From NCBI GenBank assembly GCA_002279765.1, contig NCCR01000195.1:1-7888 (forward strand): a stretch of 7,888 bases of DNA. The letters are read 5' to 3'. The notes below the pieces were generated by a model. The model was not told the DNA's origin, did not search any database, and saw only the letters and a list, made by a program, of their open reading frames with translations. Positions 6,437-7,888 of the stretch are shown here, piece after piece. Numbering within the stretch: the first letter of the stretch is position 1; the number at the start of each line of letters is the position of its first letter. Made by a program: the position numbers and the translations under genes. Origin of the DNA: Verrucomicrobia bacterium 12-59-8 (GTDB lineage Bacteria > Verrucomicrobiota > Verrucomicrobiae > Verrucomicrobiales > Verrucomicrobiaceae).

Positions 6437-6808
6437 TCAAGCGACCTTCAACGTCTTGGCACCTTCATCAATCAGGTGCCAGAAACTTTTGGACTGGCTC
6501 AGGGCCTCGTCTTCGCCACCACCGGGCAGGTTGCTGCGGAAGAGGAAGTCGGTGAGGGTGTTTTTGTGCAGCACACGGTGGACGCGTACATTGCCGTCAA
6601 CGATGGCGAAGTAGATGCGGTGGTCGCCGGCACGGCAACGGTAGAGTTTCTTGCCGCCGCGCTCGAGCACGCCATAGCGCTTGGCGAGAATCGTCTCGTC
6701 AATGTCGGCTGGCTGGATGTTCAGCGCTTCCAGCAGATGGAACTGGACCTGCGTGGGCAGATGGGAAAGCTCGGCTGCGCTGATCTCATTGAAAACGATT
6801 TGGATCAT
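6437..6808 (-). CDS. Stand-alone RelE-like protein
   Basis: This 123-residue protein has a RelE/ParE-superfamily core at about 1-93. The telling part is a basic strand-turn-strand region, KKLYRCRAGDHRIYFAIVDG (53-72), followed by NVRVHRVLHKNTLTDFLFRS (73-92). It resembles proteins annotated as RelE-type translational repressors in the Verrucomicrobiota and relatives (recall, not searched). Residues 94-123 form a glycine-acidic linker and a possible amphipathic helix (SKSFWHLIDEGAKTL), which is an extension beyond a normal RelE. No antitoxin gene adjoins it. Upstream it overlaps the SurA-like gene by 4 bp (ATGA, 6805-6808), and downstream the aminotransferase starts one base after its stop. 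It therefore sits inside a tight operon rather than in a two-gene toxin module. It could be a toxin with a distant or absent antitoxin, or a domesticated RNA- or protein-binding regulator. The fold call is fairly sure; the function is not. Confidence 0.75.
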   Translation of the reverse strand: MIQIVFNEISAAELSHLPTQVQFHLLEALNIQPADIDETILAKRYGVLERGGKKLYRCRAGDHRIYFAIVDGNVRVHRVLHKNTLTDFLFRSNLPGGGEDEALSQSKSFWHLIDEGAKTLKVA

Positions 6809-7815
6809 GGTGCGGAAGGGGGTGGTGCAGGCGGGGTTGTACTTGGCTGGAATCGTTTAATGACATGCTTTTTGCGCACGCTTTCCATCCACTTGTCGAG
6901 GTTGGCCTTGGACTTTTCCTGGTTGATCATTTTTTCAATTTCCGGGCGCAGCTTTTCCAGCTCCGGGGCGTTGCCGAGCTTTTTGGCATCGCAGGAGACG
7001 ATGATGTAGTTGGTTTCCAGATCGAGAACCGGGCTGATACCGCCGGTTTTAAGATCCATCGCGGCATTGGCGATGGCGGGCATCAGATCGGTTTTGTACA
7101 TCCAGTCCCAGGAGCCGCCATTTTCCGCATGGCTGTCCTGTGAGGTGGCTTTGGCAGTGGCGGCAAAATCGGCCCCTTGAACAACTTTGGTGCGGAGCTC
7201 CTGGGCGAGTTTCTGCTGCTTTGCAGGAGTGGAGCCGGGTTCACCGGTGAACTTGGGGATGGTGATGGTGGAAATTTTGATCTGATCTCCCTCGCGCCAC
7301 TTGTCAACGTTCTTGTCGTAATAATCCTGGACTTCACGGGGGGTGGCCGGCGGATGATCGCCTGCATTGCGCGCGCGCATCACGTTCATGATGACCATTT
7401 TCTGGCGCAGATCACGAAACTTAAGCATGGTCATTCCGCTCTTGGTCAGCTCATCCACAAAGGCGTCGCGATCGCCTTTGAAGCTCTCACGGATGATGCC
7501 GTTGATGTCTTCATCAACATACTGAGCCTTAAGGGTACCGCCGATTTTTTTAAACTCGGCCAGTAGAATTTCACGGTCGATCAGCGTTTCGATGGCGTTC
7601 TGGCGTAGCAGGATGATTTCCTTCCTGATGCGGTCCGGGTCATTGCGGTACTGAAACTGGATCACCTGCTCCTGCGCCTTGATGGTTTCTTCCACTTCGG
7701 ATGAGGCGATGGGAACGCCATCGACAACGGCAGCAATGCTGTTGGTGTACTGCTGGGCGAGGGCGCTGGAGCAGGCGGAAACAAGGGCAAACAGGCTGAT
7801 ACGCAGTGAAATCAT
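6805..7815 (-). CDS. Secreted SurA/PpiC-like folding factor with degenerate parvulin domain
   Basis: This exported protein of 336 residues has the SurA/PpiC layout. A signal sequence is followed by NSIAAVVDGVPIASSEVEE (25-43), the usual opening of a SurA N-terminal domain. That domain is mostly helical and runs to about residue 150. A parvulin-type domain lies at about 177-278 (NGGSWDWMYKTDLMPAIANAAMDLKTGGISPVLDLE...), then a helix (285-318) and a proline-rich tail (PPAPPPSAP). Such proteins escort outer-membrane proteins across the periplasm. Both parvulin histidines seem replaced (T183 and I271), so isomerase activity is doubtful. The signal can be read as ending at ALA-QQ, or as a lipobox VSAC with lipidated C15. 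The ATG at 7815 is preferred; an in-frame ATG at 7833 adds six residues but overlaps the -10 box of the likely promoter. The stop overlaps the RelE-like start as ATGA. Confidence 0.88.
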   Translation of the reverse strand: MISLRISLFALVSACSSALAQQYTNSIAAVVDGVPIASSEVEETIKAQEQVIQFQYRNDPDRIRKEIILLRQNAIETLIDREILLAEFKKIGGTLKAQYVDEDINGIIRESFKGDRDAFVDELTKSGMTMLKFRDLRQKMVIMNVMRARNAGDHPPATPREVQDYYDKNVDKWREGDQIKISTITIPKFTGEPGSTPAKQQKLAQELRTKVVQGADFAATAKATSQDSHAENGGSWDWMYKTDLMPAIANAAMDLKTGGISPVLDLETNYIIVSCDAKKLGNAPELEKLRPEIEKMINQEKSKANLDKWMESVRKKHVIKRFQPSTTPPAPPPSAP

Positions 7816-7831
7816 GACTAAAGAGGGTGGC

Positions 7832-7859
7832 ATCGTAGGGCGTGGGGCCGCTCTGGCAA
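7832..7859 (-). promoter_or_regulatory. Sigma70-like promoter for the - strand operon
   Basis: On the - strand, TTGCCA (7859-7854, five of six matches to TTGACA) is separated by 16 bp from TACGAT (7837-7832, four of six matches to TATAAT). Transcription would begin near 7825, inside the codons between the two candidate ATGs of the SurA-like gene. The message would then have a leader of about ten bases before the ATG at 7815. This supports the shorter start. It is a pattern match only. Confidence 0.4.
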
Positions 7860-7888
7860 GGTGAAGTTCGTCTGAACGGCGCGTGTGG

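Noticed and set aside
6425..7009. 194-residue + strand open frame opposite the RelE-like and SurA-like genes
   Set aside because: It runs antisense to two genes with clear domain patterns and tight overlaps. Its translation resembles no family known to me.

Overview
The window is gene-dense bacterial chromosome at roughly 55-60% G+C by eye. It has no tRNA, rRNA, insertion sequence or CRISPR array that I can see. The best guess for the host is a member of the Verrucomicrobiota (Verrucomicrobium/Prosthecobacter-like). This is inferred from the general look of the PheS and PheT sequences, from a RelE-like protein of a type I recall from that group and its relatives, and from the near absence of Shine-Dalgarno sequences. 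It was not tested by any search.

Left half, + strand (1-4543). A Tat-exported YaeI-type metallophosphoesterase (143-1000) is followed, 79 bp later, by pheS (1080-2105) and pheT (2150-4543). These two encode the alpha and beta subunits of phenylalanyl-tRNA synthetase. Both subunits look complete and functional, including the tRNA-binding, B3/4 editing, B5 and anticodon-binding (FDX-ACB) domains of PheT. A 44-bp, almost pure pyrimidine spacer without a Shine-Dalgarno sequence separates pheS from pheT.

Centre (4544-4620). The two gene blocks converge here. The gap holds an imperfect 15-bp hairpin that may terminate transcription from one or both sides.

Right half, - strand, transcribed from about 7830 towards 4621. 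Five co-directional genes lie head to tail: a secreted SurA/PpiC-like folding factor with a degenerate parvulin domain, a stand-alone RelE-like protein, a class V PLP-dependent aminotransferase without the desulfurase cysteine, and a Phd/YefM-type antitoxin with its ParE/RelE-type toxin. The first three are joined by a 4-bp ATGA overlap and a 1-bp gap. The antitoxin and toxin share another ATGA overlap. A sigma70-like promoter lies just before the SurA-like gene. A perfect 14-bp palindrome at the antitoxin start could be the toxin-antitoxin operator.

How they work together: pheS and pheT form one enzyme, and the last two genes form one toxin-antitoxin module. The SurA-like, RelE-like and aminotransferase genes are probably cotranslated, but no shared pathway is evident. 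The most unusual item is the orphan RelE-fold gene tightly coupled between a periplasmic chaperone and a metabolic enzyme.
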